A model generated the notes under the pieces. It had not been told where the DNA came from. It ran no database searches and was given only the letters and a program-made list of their open reading frames with translations. A program made the translations under genes and the position numbers. This document shows, piece after piece, positions 1-12,832 of a stretch of DNA of 64,000 nt. Every line of letters begins with the position of its first letter. The first letter of the stretch is position 1. This DNA comes from Sorghum bicolor. Taxonomy: Eukaryota > Streptophyta > Magnoliopsida > Poales > Poaceae. The stretch covers positions 29,209,898 through 29,273,897 of the forward strand of contig NC_012877.2 in assembly GCF_000003195.3 (NCBI RefSeq), written 5' to 3'.

Positions 1-609
1 TGTTAGGTTGGGGATGAATCAAGTCCCACGTCAATACCTATTCGGCAGCAGCGGCAATGATCCAATTACCGTCGATAGGTCTTGCTGTCCAGGGTGCTGC
101 GTCACCTCATTTTGGGCTGATGGCCCATGTATCAAGTTGGGTCCATTAGGGACGTGTCCTAGGGTTGGAGGACAACCCCAACACCTCTTTGGTCATCAAT
201 CCATCTACTTATATCCCTGTAGAGCCGCCATGGTCGTTGGGATTTGTTTAGATCAAGTTTAGCCTTCGCTACTTGCTTGTAGGCGCGCGTGCAGGATCAG
301 CCGCCCGTCTCCTTGTCTTCGAAACCCCATTGTTGATTCAGATTCAGTTTGAAACTTTCAATTCATCTTGCAAATTCAGTGCTTGTTTCCTCGTTCTTGC
401 TAGTTCTTCGATTGCTTGCAGGACGAGAGCCCTAGGGGCTGGTTGTCGCGCTCCACAAGATCGTGACGGCTATTGGACGTGGTGTATCGGTTGCTAAGGC
501 ACGGTCTTGAGGGCTGTAGTCGGGCCGTGAACGTCATCTCCATCCACCAATCGAGTTATCCCCGTCTCTCATCAAAAGATCGGGCAAAAACCCTAGCGGG
601 TTCGCATCA
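1..609 (+). mobile_element. 3' part of a gypsy-type LTR, cut by the window edge
   Basis: This is non-satellite DNA that stops exactly where the 137-bp satellite begins (about 610), ending in CA as LTRs do. Its 3' half shares several blocks with the LTRs of the CRM-type element at 23804-31617: the stretch around 405-425 (TTCTTCGATTGCTTGCAGGA), GGTGTATCGGTTGCTAAGGC near 482-501, CGTGAACGTC near 526, and AAAAGATCGGG near 574. The 5' part and the final 30 bases differ from that LTR. I infer a related chromovirus LTR, either a solo LTR or the 3' LTR of an element lying to the left. There is no coding signal; the short open frames here are not convincing. The left boundary is unknown. Confidence 0.65.
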
Positions 610-1560
610 CCTCGTCACCAAGGAGTACCATCGCGTGCGTCCAAAATAGTTTATTAGCCTATGGTGCATTAGGCTCAAACCGTGTGCCTATGTTGCACCG
701 AAACTAACACTATCTCCAAAGAGACCGAAGTGAGATTCTATACGAACACTATTTCTAAGCATATGGTACGTTCGATGCAATTCGCGCACCTATCTTGCAT
801 CAAGATTAGCACTATATCCAAACAAAGCAAACTGACTTCCACTTGAGCCCCTCTACCCAGGAGTATCATCGGGTGCATCCAAAATGGTCTCTTAGCCTAT
901 GATGCATTTGGCACAAACTGTGTACCTATCCTGCACCAAAACTAACTCTTTCTCCAAACAGACCAAAGCGGGATTCCATATGACACATGTCACCTAGGAG
1001 TTCTATTGGGAGCGTCCAAATGGATTTCTTAGCATATGGTATGTTCCATGCAAACCGTGCACCTATCTTGCATCAAGATTAGCACTATCTCCAAACAGAT
1101 CGAACCGACCTTCCACTTGAGCCTCTTCACCTAGGAGTATTATCGGGTGCTTCCATAATGGTTTCCGAGCCTATGGTGCATTATGCGCAAACCATGCACC
1201 AATCTTGCACCTAAACTAACACTGTCTCCAAACAGATTGAAGCAAGATTCCATATGACACACATGACCTAGGAGTTCTATTAGGTGCGTCCAAATTGATT
1301 TTCGAGAATACGGTATGTTCCCTGCAAACCGTACACCAATCTTGCATCAAGTTTAGCACTATCTCCAAACAGACCGAACCGAGCTTTCACTTGAGCCTCT
1401 TCACCTAGGAGTACCATCGGGAACTTCCACAACGGTTTCAGAGCCTATGGCGCACTGGGCACAAACCATGCACCTATCTTGCATTGAAACTAATACTATC
1501 TCCAACTGGACTGAAGCGAGATTCCATATGATACACTTCATCTAGCAGTTCCATCGCGTG

Positions 1561-4500
1561 CATCTATAGTTCCATCGGCTGTGTCCAAATTGATTTCAGA
1601 GCATATAGTATGTTCCATGCAAACTATGCACCTATCTTGCATCAAGATTAGAACTATCTCCAAACAGACAGAACCAAGATTCCACATGAGCCTCTTCACC
1701 AAGGAGTACCATCGCGTGCGTCCAAAACAGTTTCTTAGCAAAAGATTCCACATGAGCCTCTTCACCAAGGAGTACCATCGTGTGCGTCCAAAATAGTTTC
1801 TTAGCCTATGGTGCATTAGGCACAAACCGTGTACCTATCTTGCACCGAAACTAACACTATCTCCAAAGAGATCGGAGTGAGATTCTATATGACACACGTC
1901 ATCTAGGAGTTCTATTGGGTGCGTCCAAATATATTTTGAAGCATATGGTACGTTCGATGCAATTCGTGCACCTATCTTGCATCAAGATTTGCACTATCTC
2001 CAAACAAAGCAAACTGAGCTTCCACATGAGCCCCTTTACCCAGGAGCATAATCGAGTGCATCCAAAATGGTTTCTTAGCCTATGATGCATTAGGCACAAA
2101 CTGTGTACCTATCTTGCACCAAAACTAACTCTGTCTCCAAACAGACCAAAGCGAGATTCCATATGACACATGTCATCTAGGAGTTCTATTGGGTGCGTCC
2201 AAATGGATTTCTTAGCATATGGTATGTTCCATGCAAACCGTGCACCTATCTTGCATCAAGATTAGCACTATCTCCAAACAGATCGAACCAACCTTCCACT
2301 TGAGCCTCTTCACCTAGGATTATCATCGGGTGCTTCCATAATGGTTTCTGAGCATATGGTGCATTATGCGCAAACGATGCACCAATATTCCACCTAAACT
2401 AACAATGTCTCCAAACAGATTGAAGCGAGATTTCAAATGACACACATGATCTAGGAGTTCTATCGGGTGAGTCCAAATTGATTTATGAGAATATGGTACG
2501 TTCTTTGCAAACCGTACACCTATCTTTGATCAAGATTAGCACTATCTCCAAACAGACCGAACCGGGCTTTCACTTGAGCCTCTTCACCTAGGAGTACCAT
2601 CTGGAACTTCCACAACGATTTCTGAGCCTATGGTGCACTGGGCACAAACCATGCAACTATCTTGCACCGAAACTAATACTATCTCCAACTGGACGGAAGC
2701 GAGATTCCATATGACAAACTTCATCTAGTAGTTCCATCAGGTGCATCTACAGTTCCGTCAGGTGTGTCCAAATTGATTTCTGAGCATATGGTATGTTCCA
2801 TGCAAACCGTGCACCTATCTTGCATGAAGATTGGAACTATCTTCAAACAGACAGAACCAAGATTCCACATGAGCCTCTTCACCAAGGAGTACCATCGCGT
2901 GCGTCCAAAATAGTTTCTTAGCCTATGGTGCATTTGGCACAAACCGTGTACCTATCTTGCACCGAAACTAACACTATCTCCAAAGACACCGAAGTGAGAT
3001 TCCATATGATACAAATCATCTAGGAGTTCTATTGGGTGCTTCCAAATATATTTCTAAGCATATGGTACGTTCGATGCAATTCGTGCACCTATCTTGCATC
3101 AAGATTAGCACTATCTCCAAACAAAGCAAACTGAGCTTCCACTTGAGCCCCTTTACCCAGGAGTATCATCGGGTGCATCCAAAATGGTTTCTTAGCCTAT
3201 GATGCATTAGGCGCAAACTGTGTACCTATCTTGCACCAAAACTACCTCTGTCTCCAAACAGACCTAAGCGAGATTCTATATGACACATGTCATCTAGGAG
3301 TTCTATTGGGTGCGTCCAAATGGATTTCTTAGCATATGGTATGTTCCATGCAAACCGTGCACCTATCTTGCATCAAGATTAGCACTATCTCCAAACAGAT
3401 CGAACCGACCTTCCACTTGAGCCTCTTCACCTAGGATTATCATCGGGTGCTTCCATAATGGTTTCTGAGCCTATGGTGCATTATGCGCATACGATGCACC
3501 AATCTTCCACCTAAACTAACAATGTCTCCAAACAGATTGAAGCGAGATTCCAAATGACACACATGATCTAGGAGTTCTATTGGGTGAGTCCAAATTGATT
3601 GATGAGAATATGGTACGTTCTATGCAAACCGTACACCTATCTTTCATCAAGATTAGCACTATCTCCAAACAGACCGAACCGGGCTTTCACTTGAGCCTCT
3701 TCACCTAGGAGTACCATCAGGAACTTCCACAACGATTTCTGAGCCTATGGTGCACTGGGCACAAACCATGCAACTATCTTGCACCGAAACTAATACTATC
3801 TCCAACTGGACGGAAGTGAGATTCCATATGACAAACTTCATCTAGTAGTTCCATCGGGTGCATCTACAGTTCCATCAGGTGTGTCCAAATTGATTTCTGA
3901 GCATATGGTATGTTCCATGCAAACTGTGCACCTATCTTGCATCAAGACTAGAACTATCTCCAAACAAATAGAAAAAAGATTCCACATGAGCCTCTTCACC
4001 AAGGAGTACCATCGTGTGCGTCCAAAATAGTTTCTTAGCCTATGGTGCATTAGGCACAAACCATGTACCTATCTTGCACCGAAACTAACACTATCTCCAA
4101 AGAGATCGGAGTGAGATTCTATATGACACACGTCATCTAGGAGTTCTATTGGGTGCGTCCAAATATATTTTGAAGCATATGGTACGTTCGATGCAATTCG
4201 TGCACCTATCTTGCATCAAGATTTGCACTATCTCCAAACAAAGCAAACTGAGCTTCCACATGAGCCCCTTTACCCAGGAGCATAATCGAGTGCATCCAAA
4301 ATTGTTTCTTAGCCTATGATGCATTAGGCACAAACTGTGTACCTATCTTGCACCAAAACTAACTCTGTCTCCAAACAGACCAAAGCGAGATTCCATATGA
4401 CACATGTCATCTAGGAGTTCTATTGGGATGCGTCCAAATGGATTTCTTAGCATATGGTATGTTCCATGCAAACCGTGCACCTATCTTGCATCAAGATTAG

Positions 4501-7500
4501 CACTATCTCCAAACAGATCGAACCGACCTTCCACTTGAGCCTCTTCACCTAGGACTATTATCGGGTGCTTCCATAATGGTTTCCGAGCCTATGGTCCATT
4601 ATGCGCAAACCATGCACCAAACTTGCACCTAAACTGTCTTAAAACAGATTGAAGCAAGATTCCATATGACACACATGATCTAGGAGTTCTATCGGGTGCG
4701 TCCAAATTGATTTCCGAGAATATGGTATGTTCCAAGCAAACCGTACACCTATCTTTCATCAAGATTAGCACTATCTCCAAACAGACCGAACCGAGCTTTC
4801 ACTTGAGCCTCTTCACCTAGGAGTACCATCGGGAACTTCCACAACGGTTTCTATGCCTATGGTGGACACAAACCATGCACTTATCTTGCACCGAAACTTT
4901 TACTATGTCCAACTAGACTGAAGCGAGATTCCATATGATACACTTCATCTAGTTGTTCTATCGGGTGCATCTACAGTTCCATCGGGTGTGTCCAAATTGA
5001 TTTCTGAACATATGGTATGTTCCATGCAAACCGTGCACATATCTTGCATCAAGATTAGAACTATCTCCAAACAGACAGAACCAAGATTCCACATGAGCCT
5101 CTTCACCAAGGAGTACCATCGCGTGCGTCCAAAATAGTTTCTTAGCCTATGGTGCATTAGGCACAAACCGTGTACATATCTTGCACCGAAACTAACACTA
5201 TCTCCAAAGAGACCGAAGTGAGATTCCATATGACACACGTCATCTAGGAGTTCTATTGGGTGCTTCCAAATATATTTCAAAGCATATGGTACGTTCCATG
5301 CAATTCGTGCACCTATCTTGCATCAAGATTAGCACTATCTCCAAACGAAGCAAACTGAGCTTCCACTTGAGCCCCTTTACCCAGGAGTATCATCGGGTGC
5401 ATTAAAAATGGTTTCTTAGCCTATGATGCATTAGGCACAAACTTTGTACCTATCTTGCACCAAAACTAACTCTGTCTCCAAACAGACCAAAGCGAGATTC
5501 TATATGACACATGTCATCTAGGAGTTCTATTAGGGTGCGTCTAAATGGATTTCTTAGCATATGGTATGTTCCATGCAAACCGTGCACCTATCTTGCATCA
5601 AAATTAGCACTATCTCCAAACAGATCGAACCAACCTTCCACTTTAGCCTCTTCACCTAGGATTATCATCGGGTGCTTCCATAATGGTTTTTGAGCCTATG
5701 GTGCATTATGCGCAAACCATGCACCAATCTTGCACCTAAACTAACACTGTCTCGAAACAGATTCAAGCTAGATTCCATATGACACACATGATCTAGGAGT
5801 TCTATCGGGTGCATCCAAATTGATTTCTGAGAATATGGTACGTTCCATGCAAACCGTACACCTATCTTTCATCAAGATTAGCACTATCTCCAAACAGACC
5901 GAACCGAGCTTTCACTTGAGCCTCTTCACCTAGGAGTACCATCGGGAACTTCCACAACGGTTTCTATGCCTATGGTGGACACAAACCATGCAACTATCTT
6001 GCACCGAAACTAATACTATCTCCAACTGGACTGAAGCGAGATTCCATATGATACACTTCATCTAGTAGTTCCATCGGGTGCATCTACAGTTCCATCGGGT
6101 GTGTCCAAATTGATTTCTGAGCATATGGTATGTTCCATGCAAATTGTGCACCTATCTTGCATCAAGATTAGAACTATCTCCAAACAGACAGAACCAAGAT
6201 TCCACATGAGCCTCTTCACCAAGGAGTACCATCGCGTGCGTCCAAAATAGTTTCTTAGCCTATGGTGCATTTGGCACAAACCGTGTACCTATCTTGCACC
6301 GAGACTAACACTATCTCGAAAGAGACCGAAGTGAGATTCTATATGACACACGTCATCTAGGAGTTCTATTGGGTGCTTCCAAATATATTTCTAAGCATAT
6401 GGTACGTTCGATCGTGCACCTATCTTGCATCTAGATTAGCACTATCTCCAAACAAAGCAAACTGAGCTTCCACTTGAGCCCCTTTACCCAGGAGTATCAT
6501 CGGGTGCATCCAAAATGGTTTCTTAGCCTATGATGCATTAGGCGCAAACTGTGTACCTATCTTGCACCAAAACTACCTCTGTCTCCAAAAAGACCTAAGC
6601 GAGATTCTATATGACACATGTCATCTTGGAGTTCTATTGGGTGCGTCCAAATGGATTTCTTAGCATATGGTATGTTCCATGCAAACCGTGCACCTATCTT
6701 GCATCAAGATTAGCACTATCTCCAAACAGATCGAACCAACCTTCCACTTGAGCCTCTTCACCTAGGTTGATCATCGGGTGCTTCCATAATGGTTTCTGAG
6801 CATATGGTGCATTATGCGCAAACGATGCACCAATATTCCACCTAAACTAACAATGTCTCCAAACAGATTGAAGCGAGATTTCAAATGACACACATGATCT
6901 AGGAGTTCTATCGGGTGAGTCCAAATTGATTTATGAGAATATGGTACGTTCTTTGCAAACCGTACACCTATCTTTGATCAAGATTAGCACTATCTCCAAA
7001 CAGACCGAACCGGGCTTTCACTTGAGCCTCTTCACCTAGGAGTACCATCTGGAACTTCCACAACGATTTCTGAGCCTGTGGTGCACTGGGCACAAACCAT
7101 GCAACTATCTTGCACCGAAACTAATACTATCTCCAACTGGACGGAAGCGAGATTCCATATGACAAACTTCATCTAGTAGTTCCATCAGGTGCATCTACAG
7201 TTCCATCAGGTGTGTCCAAATTGATTTCTGAGCATATGGTATGTTCCATGCAAACCGTGCACCTATCTTGCATCAAGATTGGAACTATCTTCAAAGAGAC
7301 AGAACCAAGGTTCCACATGAGCCTCTTCACCAAGGAGTACCATCGCGTGCATCCAAAATAGTTTCTTAGCCTATGGTGCATTTGGCACAAACCGTGTACC
7401 TATCTTGCACCAAAACTAACACTATCTCCAAAGAGACCGAAGTGAGATTCTATATGACACACATCATCTAGGAGTTCTATTGGGTGCTTCCAAATCTATT

Positions 7501-10500
7501 TCTAAGAATATGGTACGTTCGATGCAATTCGTGCACCTATCTTGCATCAAGATTAGCACTATCTCCAAACAAAGCAAACTGAGCTTCCACTTGAGCCCCT
7601 TTACCCAGGAGTATCATCGGGTGCATCCAAAATGGTTTCTTAGCCTATGATGCATTAGGCGCAAACTGTGTACATATCTTGCACCAAAACTAACTCTATC
7701 TCCAAATAGACCAAAGCGAGATTCCATATGACACATGTCATCTAGGAGTTCTATTGCGATGCATCCAAATAGATTTCTTAGCATATGGTATGTTCCATGA
7801 AAACCGTGCACCTATCTTGCATCAAGATTAGCACTATCTCCAAACAGATCAAACCGAACTTCCACTTGAGCCTCTTCACCTAGGAGTACTATCGGGTGCT
7901 TCCATAATGGTTTCCGAGCCTATGGTGCATTATGCGCAAACCATGCACCAATCTTGCACCTAAACTGTCTCCAAACAGATTGAAGCGAGATTCCAAATGA
8001 CACACATGATCTAGGAGTTCTATCGGGTGAGTCCAAATTGATTTATGAGAATATGGTACGTTCTTTGCAAACCGTACACCTATCTTTTATCAAGATTAGC
8101 ACTATCTCCAAACAGACCGAACTGGGATTTCACTTGAGCCTCTTCACCTAGGAGTACCATCAGGAACTTCCACAACGATTCCTGAGCCTATGGTGCACTG
8201 GGTACAAACCATGCAACTATCTTGCACCGAAACTAACACTATCTCCAACTGGACGGAAGCGAGATTCCATATGACAAACTTCATCTAGTAGTTCCATCGG
8301 GTGCATCTACAGTTCCATCAGGTGTGTCCAAATTAATTTCTGAGCACATGGTATGTTCCATGCAAACTGTGCACCTATCTTGCATCAAGATTGGAACTAT
8401 CTTCAAACAGACAGAACCAAGGTTCTACATGAGCCTCTTCACCAAGGAGTACCATCGCGTGCGTCCAAAATAGTTTCTTAGCCTATGGTGCATTTGGCAC
8501 AAACCGTGTACCTATCTTGCACCGAAACTAACACTATCTCCAAAGAGACCGAAGTGAGATTCTATATGACACACATCATCTTGGAGTTCTATTAGGTGCT
8601 TCCAAATATATTTCTAAGCATATGGTACGTTCGATGCAATTCGTGCTCCTATCTTGCATCAAGATTAGCACTATCTCCAAACAAAGCAAACTGAGCTTCC
8701 ACTTGAGCCCCTTTACCCAGAAGTATCATCGGGTGCATCCAAAATGGTTTCTTAGCCTATGATGCATTAGGCGCAAACTGTGTACCTATCTTGCACCAAA
8801 ACTAACTCTGTCTCCAAATAGACCAAACCGAGATTTCATATGACACAGGTCATCTAGGAGTTTTATTGCGATGCATCCAAATAGATTTCTTAGCATATGG
8901 TATGTTCCATGAAAACCGTGCACCTATCTTGCATCAAGATTAGCACTATCTCTAAACAGATCGAACCGACCTTCCACTTGAGCCTCTTCACCTAGGAGTA
9001 CTATCAGGTGCTTCCATAATGGTTTCTTAGCCTATGATGCATTAGGCGCAAACTGTGTACCTATCTTGCAACAAAACTAACTCTGTCTCCAAACAGACCG
9101 AAGCGAGATTCTATACGACACATGTCATCTAGGACTTCTATTGGGGTGCGTCCAAATGGATTTCTTAGCATATGGTATGTTCCATGGAAACCGTGCACCT
9201 ATCTTGCATCAAGATTAGCACTATCTCCAAATAGATCGAACCGACCTTCCACTTGAGCCTCTTCACCTAGGATTATCATCTTGTGCTTCCATAATGGTTT
9301 TTGAGCCTATGGTGCATTATGCGCAAACCATGCACCAATCTTGCACCTAAACTAACACTGTCTCCAAACAGAATGAAGCGAGATTTCATATGACACACAT
9401 GATCTAGGAGTTCTATCGGGTGCGTCCAAATTGATTTCTGAAGATATGGTACGTTCAATGCAAACCGTACACCGATCTTTCATCGAGATTAGCACTATCT
9501 CCAAACAGACCGAACCGAGCTTTCACTTCAGCCTCTTCACCTAGGAGTACCATCGGGAACTTCCACAACGGTTTCTAAGCCTATGGTGCACTGGGCACAA
9601 ACCATGCACTTATCTTGCACCGAAACTAATACTATCTCCAATTGGACTGAAGCGAGATTCCATATGATACACTTCATCTAGTAGTTCCATCGGGTGCATC
9701 TACAGTTCCATCAGGTTTGTCCAAATTTATTTCTAAGCATATGGTATGTTCCATGTAAACCGTGCACCTATGTTGCATCAAGATTAGAACTATCTCCAAA
9801 CAGACAGAACCAAGACTCCACTTGAGCCTGTTCACCAAGGAGTACCATCGTGTGCATCCAAAATAGTTTCTTAGCCTATGGTGCATTAGGCACAAACGGT
9901 GTACCTATCTTGCACCAAAACTAACACTATCTCCGAAGAGACCGAAGTGACATTCTATATGACACACGTCATCTAGGAGTTCGATTGGGTGCTTCCATAT
10001 ATATTTCGAAGCATATGGTACGTTCCAGGCAATTCGTGCACCTATCTTGCATCAAGATTAGCACTATCTCCAAACAAAAGCAAACTGAGCTTCCACATGA
10101 GCCCCTTTACCTAGGAGTATCATCAGGTGCATCCAAAATGGTTTCATAGCCTATGATGCATTAGGCGCAAACTGTGTACCTATCTTGCACCAAAACTAAC
10201 TCTATCTCCAAACAGACCGAAGCGAGATTCCATATGACACACATGATCTAGGAGTTCTATCGGGTGCGTCCAAATTGATTTCTGAGAATATGGTACGTTC
10301 TATGCAAACCATACACCTATCTTTCATCAAGATTAGCACTGTCTCCAAACAGACCGAACCGTGCTTTCACTTGAGCCTCTTCACCTAGGAGTACCATCGG
10401 GAACTTCCATAACAATTTCTGAGCCTATGGTGCACTGGGCACAAACCATGCAACTATCTTGCACCAAAACTAATACTATCTCCAACTGGACGGAAGCGAG

Positions 10501-10530
10501 ATTCCGTATGATACACTTCTTCTAGTAGTT
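1561..10530 (+). repeat. 8-monomer higher-order repeat, about 1.11 kb per unit
   Basis: A diagnostic variant, CATCTACAGTTCC, is a roughly 15-base local duplication inside one monomer. It recurs at 1561 (as CATCTATAGTTCC), 2743, 3861, 4968, 6081, 7192, 8303 and 9697. Intervals are 1182, 1118, 1107, 1113, 1111, 1111 and 1394. Eight monomers of 137 bp plus the 15-base insertion make 1111 bp, so the basic unit is an 8-mer. The 1182 interval is explained by an extra 65-base duplication at 1676-1805, and the 1394 interval by two extra monomers. Neighbouring units share many private variants, showing homogenisation at the multi-monomer scale. Confidence 0.8.
1676..1805 (+). repeat. 65-bp local tandem duplication inside the satellite
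   Basis: The segment beginning AGATTCCACATGAGCC and ending GTTTCTTAGC occurs twice in succession, at offset 65 (ATTCCACATGAG at 1679 and 1744). The copies differ at about two positions, CATCGCG versus CATCGTG and AACAG versus AATAG. The duplication is not a multiple of the 137-bp monomer, so it is a slippage or repair event within one monomer and not ordinary unequal crossing-over. Confidence 0.8.
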
Positions 10531-12439
10531 CCATTGGGTTTGTCCAAATTGATTTTTGAGCATATGGTATGTTCCATGCAAACTGTGCACCTATCATGCA
10601 TCAAGATTAGAACTATCTCCAAACAGACAGAACCAAGATTCCACATGAGCCTCTTCACCAAGGAGTATCATCGTGTGCATCCAAAATAGTTTCTTAGCTA
10701 ATGGTGCATTAGGCACAAAACATATACCTATCTTGCACCGAAACTAGCACTATCTCCAAAGAGACCGAAGTGAGATTCTAACTGACACACGTCATCTAGG
10801 AGTTCTGTTGGGTGCTTCCAAATATATTTCTAAGCATATGGTACGTTCGATGCAATTCGTGCACCTATCTTGCATCAAGATTAGCACTATCACCAAACAA
10901 AGCAAACTGAGCTTCCACTTGAGCCCCTTTACCCAGGAGTATCATCGGGTGCATCCAAAATGGTTTCTTAGCCTATGATGCATTAGGCGCAAACTATGTA
11001 CCTATCTTGCACCAAAACTAACTCTGTCTCCAAACAAACCGAAGCGAGATTCCATATGACACATGTCATCTAGGAGTTCTATTGGGGTGCGTCCAAATGG
11101 ATTTCTTAGCATATGGTATGTGTCCATGCAAACCGTGCACCTATCTTGCATCAAGATTAGCACTATGTCCAAACAGATCGAACCGACCTTCCACTTGAGC
11201 CTCTTCACCTAGGATTATCATTGGGTGCTTCCATAATGGTTTCTGACCCTATGGTGCATTATGCGCAAACCATGCACCAATCTTGCACCTAAACTAACAT
11301 TGTCTCCAAACAGATTGAAGCGAGATTCCATATGACACACATTATCTAGGAGTTCTATCGGGTGCGTCTAAATTGATTTCTGAGAATATGGTACGTTCCA
11401 TGCAAACCGTACACCTATCTTTCATCAAGATTAGCACTATCTCCAAACAGACCGAACCAAGCTTTCACTTGAGCCTCTTCAACTAGGAGTACCATCGGGA
11501 ACTTCCACAACGATTTCTTAGCCTATGGTGCACTGGGCACAAACCATTCAACTATCTTGCACCAAAACTAATACTATCTCCAACTGGACCGAAGCGAGAT
11601 TCCATATGATACACTTCATCTATTAGTTCCATCGGGTTTGTCCAAATTGATTTCTGAGCATATGGTATGTTCCATGCAAACCGTGCACCTATCTTGCATC
11701 AAGATTAGAACTGGAGGTGCTCATTGCATATGAGACATGACATGGAGTCATGTGACCAAGGTGGAGAAGATCAAGATGAAGCTTGGCTCGATGGACCGGT
11801 TGCAAGAGTGAAGGGCAAGTCGGAGGCTATGAAGCGAGGGACCACGTGTGACGGTGAAGCTTGAGCAAGACTTGGCGCCGATGGACTGAGGCAACGGTGA
11901 AGAGCAAGTGAGGTCAAGATCGATGAACCAATACGGTCACGTGATGATATGAAGTGGATCATATCATTTGGTGATTGGTTGGTGCATGTGTTGCGTCAAC
12001 ATTGGAGGAGATGGAATGGAAAGCGCAAGGCAAAGGTATAACCTAGGGCTTTTCCATTTCACCGGTCATAGGTGTGTAGAGAAGTTTATGACCGGATTTA
12101 GGATAGATGGCCGTACTATCAAGAGGGGCAAACTTGTTTACATATCGGTCATCTAGTGCCACTTGAGCGATCTAACTTTGCATACGTGTTAGGATCGAGT
12201 GGCGTGGCAAGTTGAGAGGCTAACTCCTTTGGGAAAATGTTTGTGAAAATGCTAACACACTTGCACATGGAGGTGTACACTTGGTGGTGTTGGCACATTT
12301 ACAAAGAAGGTGGAGTTCCTAGGGTTGAGAGGGGTTTGGGTTCCTCTCTCCCTCCCGCCGAGCTTGCGAGGCTAGATTCGACGCTTTTGAGAAAATTAAG
12401 TGCATATTTTATATTGCGCCGGTGGGAATTTTGGAGAAG

Positions 12440-12830
12440 TCGCGGGACTCACCGGACGCACTGCGTGGAGGCACCGGACGCTAGCCTTTAGCGTCCGATG
12501 TATTGTCGGGTCTGTCCAGAGTGCACCGGACGCACCGGAGTGAGTCCAGTGCTCAACGTCCGGTGTGCGGGCGGTTTGGTGACCCTCTCTGCGCATGAGT
12601 CCGGTGAGCACCGGACGCTCAGGGTGCGTCCGGTGGCTCGCGTCCGGTGACCCTGCGCGTTTTCAGACCTCTCTGAGTTTAGGATCGGTGTGCACCGGAC
12701 GCGTCTGGTGGCAACTTGCTCAGTGTCCGGTGGCTCACGTCTGGTGACCCTACGAGTTTGCGGAGCTCTCTGCGCACGAGTCCGGTGTGCACCGGACGCG
12801 TCCGGTGGTGCTGTGCAGGCTAGTGACACG
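12440..12830 (+). repeat. Cluster of short inverted CACCGGACGC / GCGTCCGGTG motifs in the outer LTR
   Basis: The decamer CACCGGACGC and its complement GCGTCCGGTG, with close variants, recur many times here (for example near 12458, 12473, 12530, 12609, 12633, 12693 and 12790). A second cluster lies at 13448-13825 in the inner LTR, and a third small one at 14765-14815. Facing copies could form hairpins. The cluster is upstream of the TATA box in each LTR, so it sits in the U3 promoter region. It also produces GC-rich open frames on both strands, which I do not regard as genes. Confidence 0.75.
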
Positions 12831-12832
12831 TG
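12828..12832 (+). repeat. Target site duplication, left copy (ACGTG) of the solo LTR
   Basis: ACGTG immediately precedes the TGAAAGCC start of the inner LTR and is repeated directly after its TTTCA end at 14752-14756. A 5-bp duplication is the expected size for LTR-retrotransposon integrase. Confidence 0.85.

Larger units (their letters stand above)
610..11712 (+). repeat. 137-bp centromeric satellite array, block 1
   Basis: About 80 head-to-tail monomers. The spacing of the CTTGCA landmark is exactly 137 bp where I measured it (1067, 1204, 1341, 1478). Two monomer classes alternate. One carries CTTGCATCAAGATTAGCACT and the other carries CTTGCACC followed by AAACTAAC, so the local unit is a 274-bp dimer. 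Each monomer also has a CTCCAAACAGA-like block and, in alternation, either a CACCTAGGAGTA block or a CATCTAGGAGTTC block. The length and structure match the CEN38/SCEN centromere satellite known from sorghum and sugarcane. The assignment is by monomer length and general character, not by database comparison. No genes are present in this stretch. Confidence 0.93.
11713..12832 (+). mobile_element. Outer LTR, left part (5'-truncated, interrupted by the inner LTR)
   Basis: Satellite breaks off inside GATTAGAAC at 11712 and unrelated sequence begins. The outer LTR continues after the insertion at 14757-15976 and ends in CCATCTCGACCCTTCA, typical of large grass copia LTRs. The segment 12000-12440 is clearly related to 13020-13440 of the inner LTR (shared blocks GGATAGAT..CGTACTAT, CTAACACAC.TGCAC, CTCTCTCCCTCCCGCCGAGC and TTGCGCCGGTGGGAA). 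The left end does not resemble the start of the inner LTR, and there is no 5-bp duplication matching the right flank, so the first part of the outer LTR is probably missing. No credible protein is encoded. Confidence 0.7.

Noticed and set aside
1538..10661. Recurring open frames of about 60-110 codons on both strands of the satellite, with similar predicted peptides
   Set aside because: They repeat with the satellite unit, occur on both strands at once, lack promoters and resemble no known protein. They follow from the low stop-codon density of one monomer frame and are not genes.
610..11712. CRISPR-like array
   Set aside because: The repeats are contiguous 137-bp monomers without distinct spacers, in a eukaryotic centromere context.
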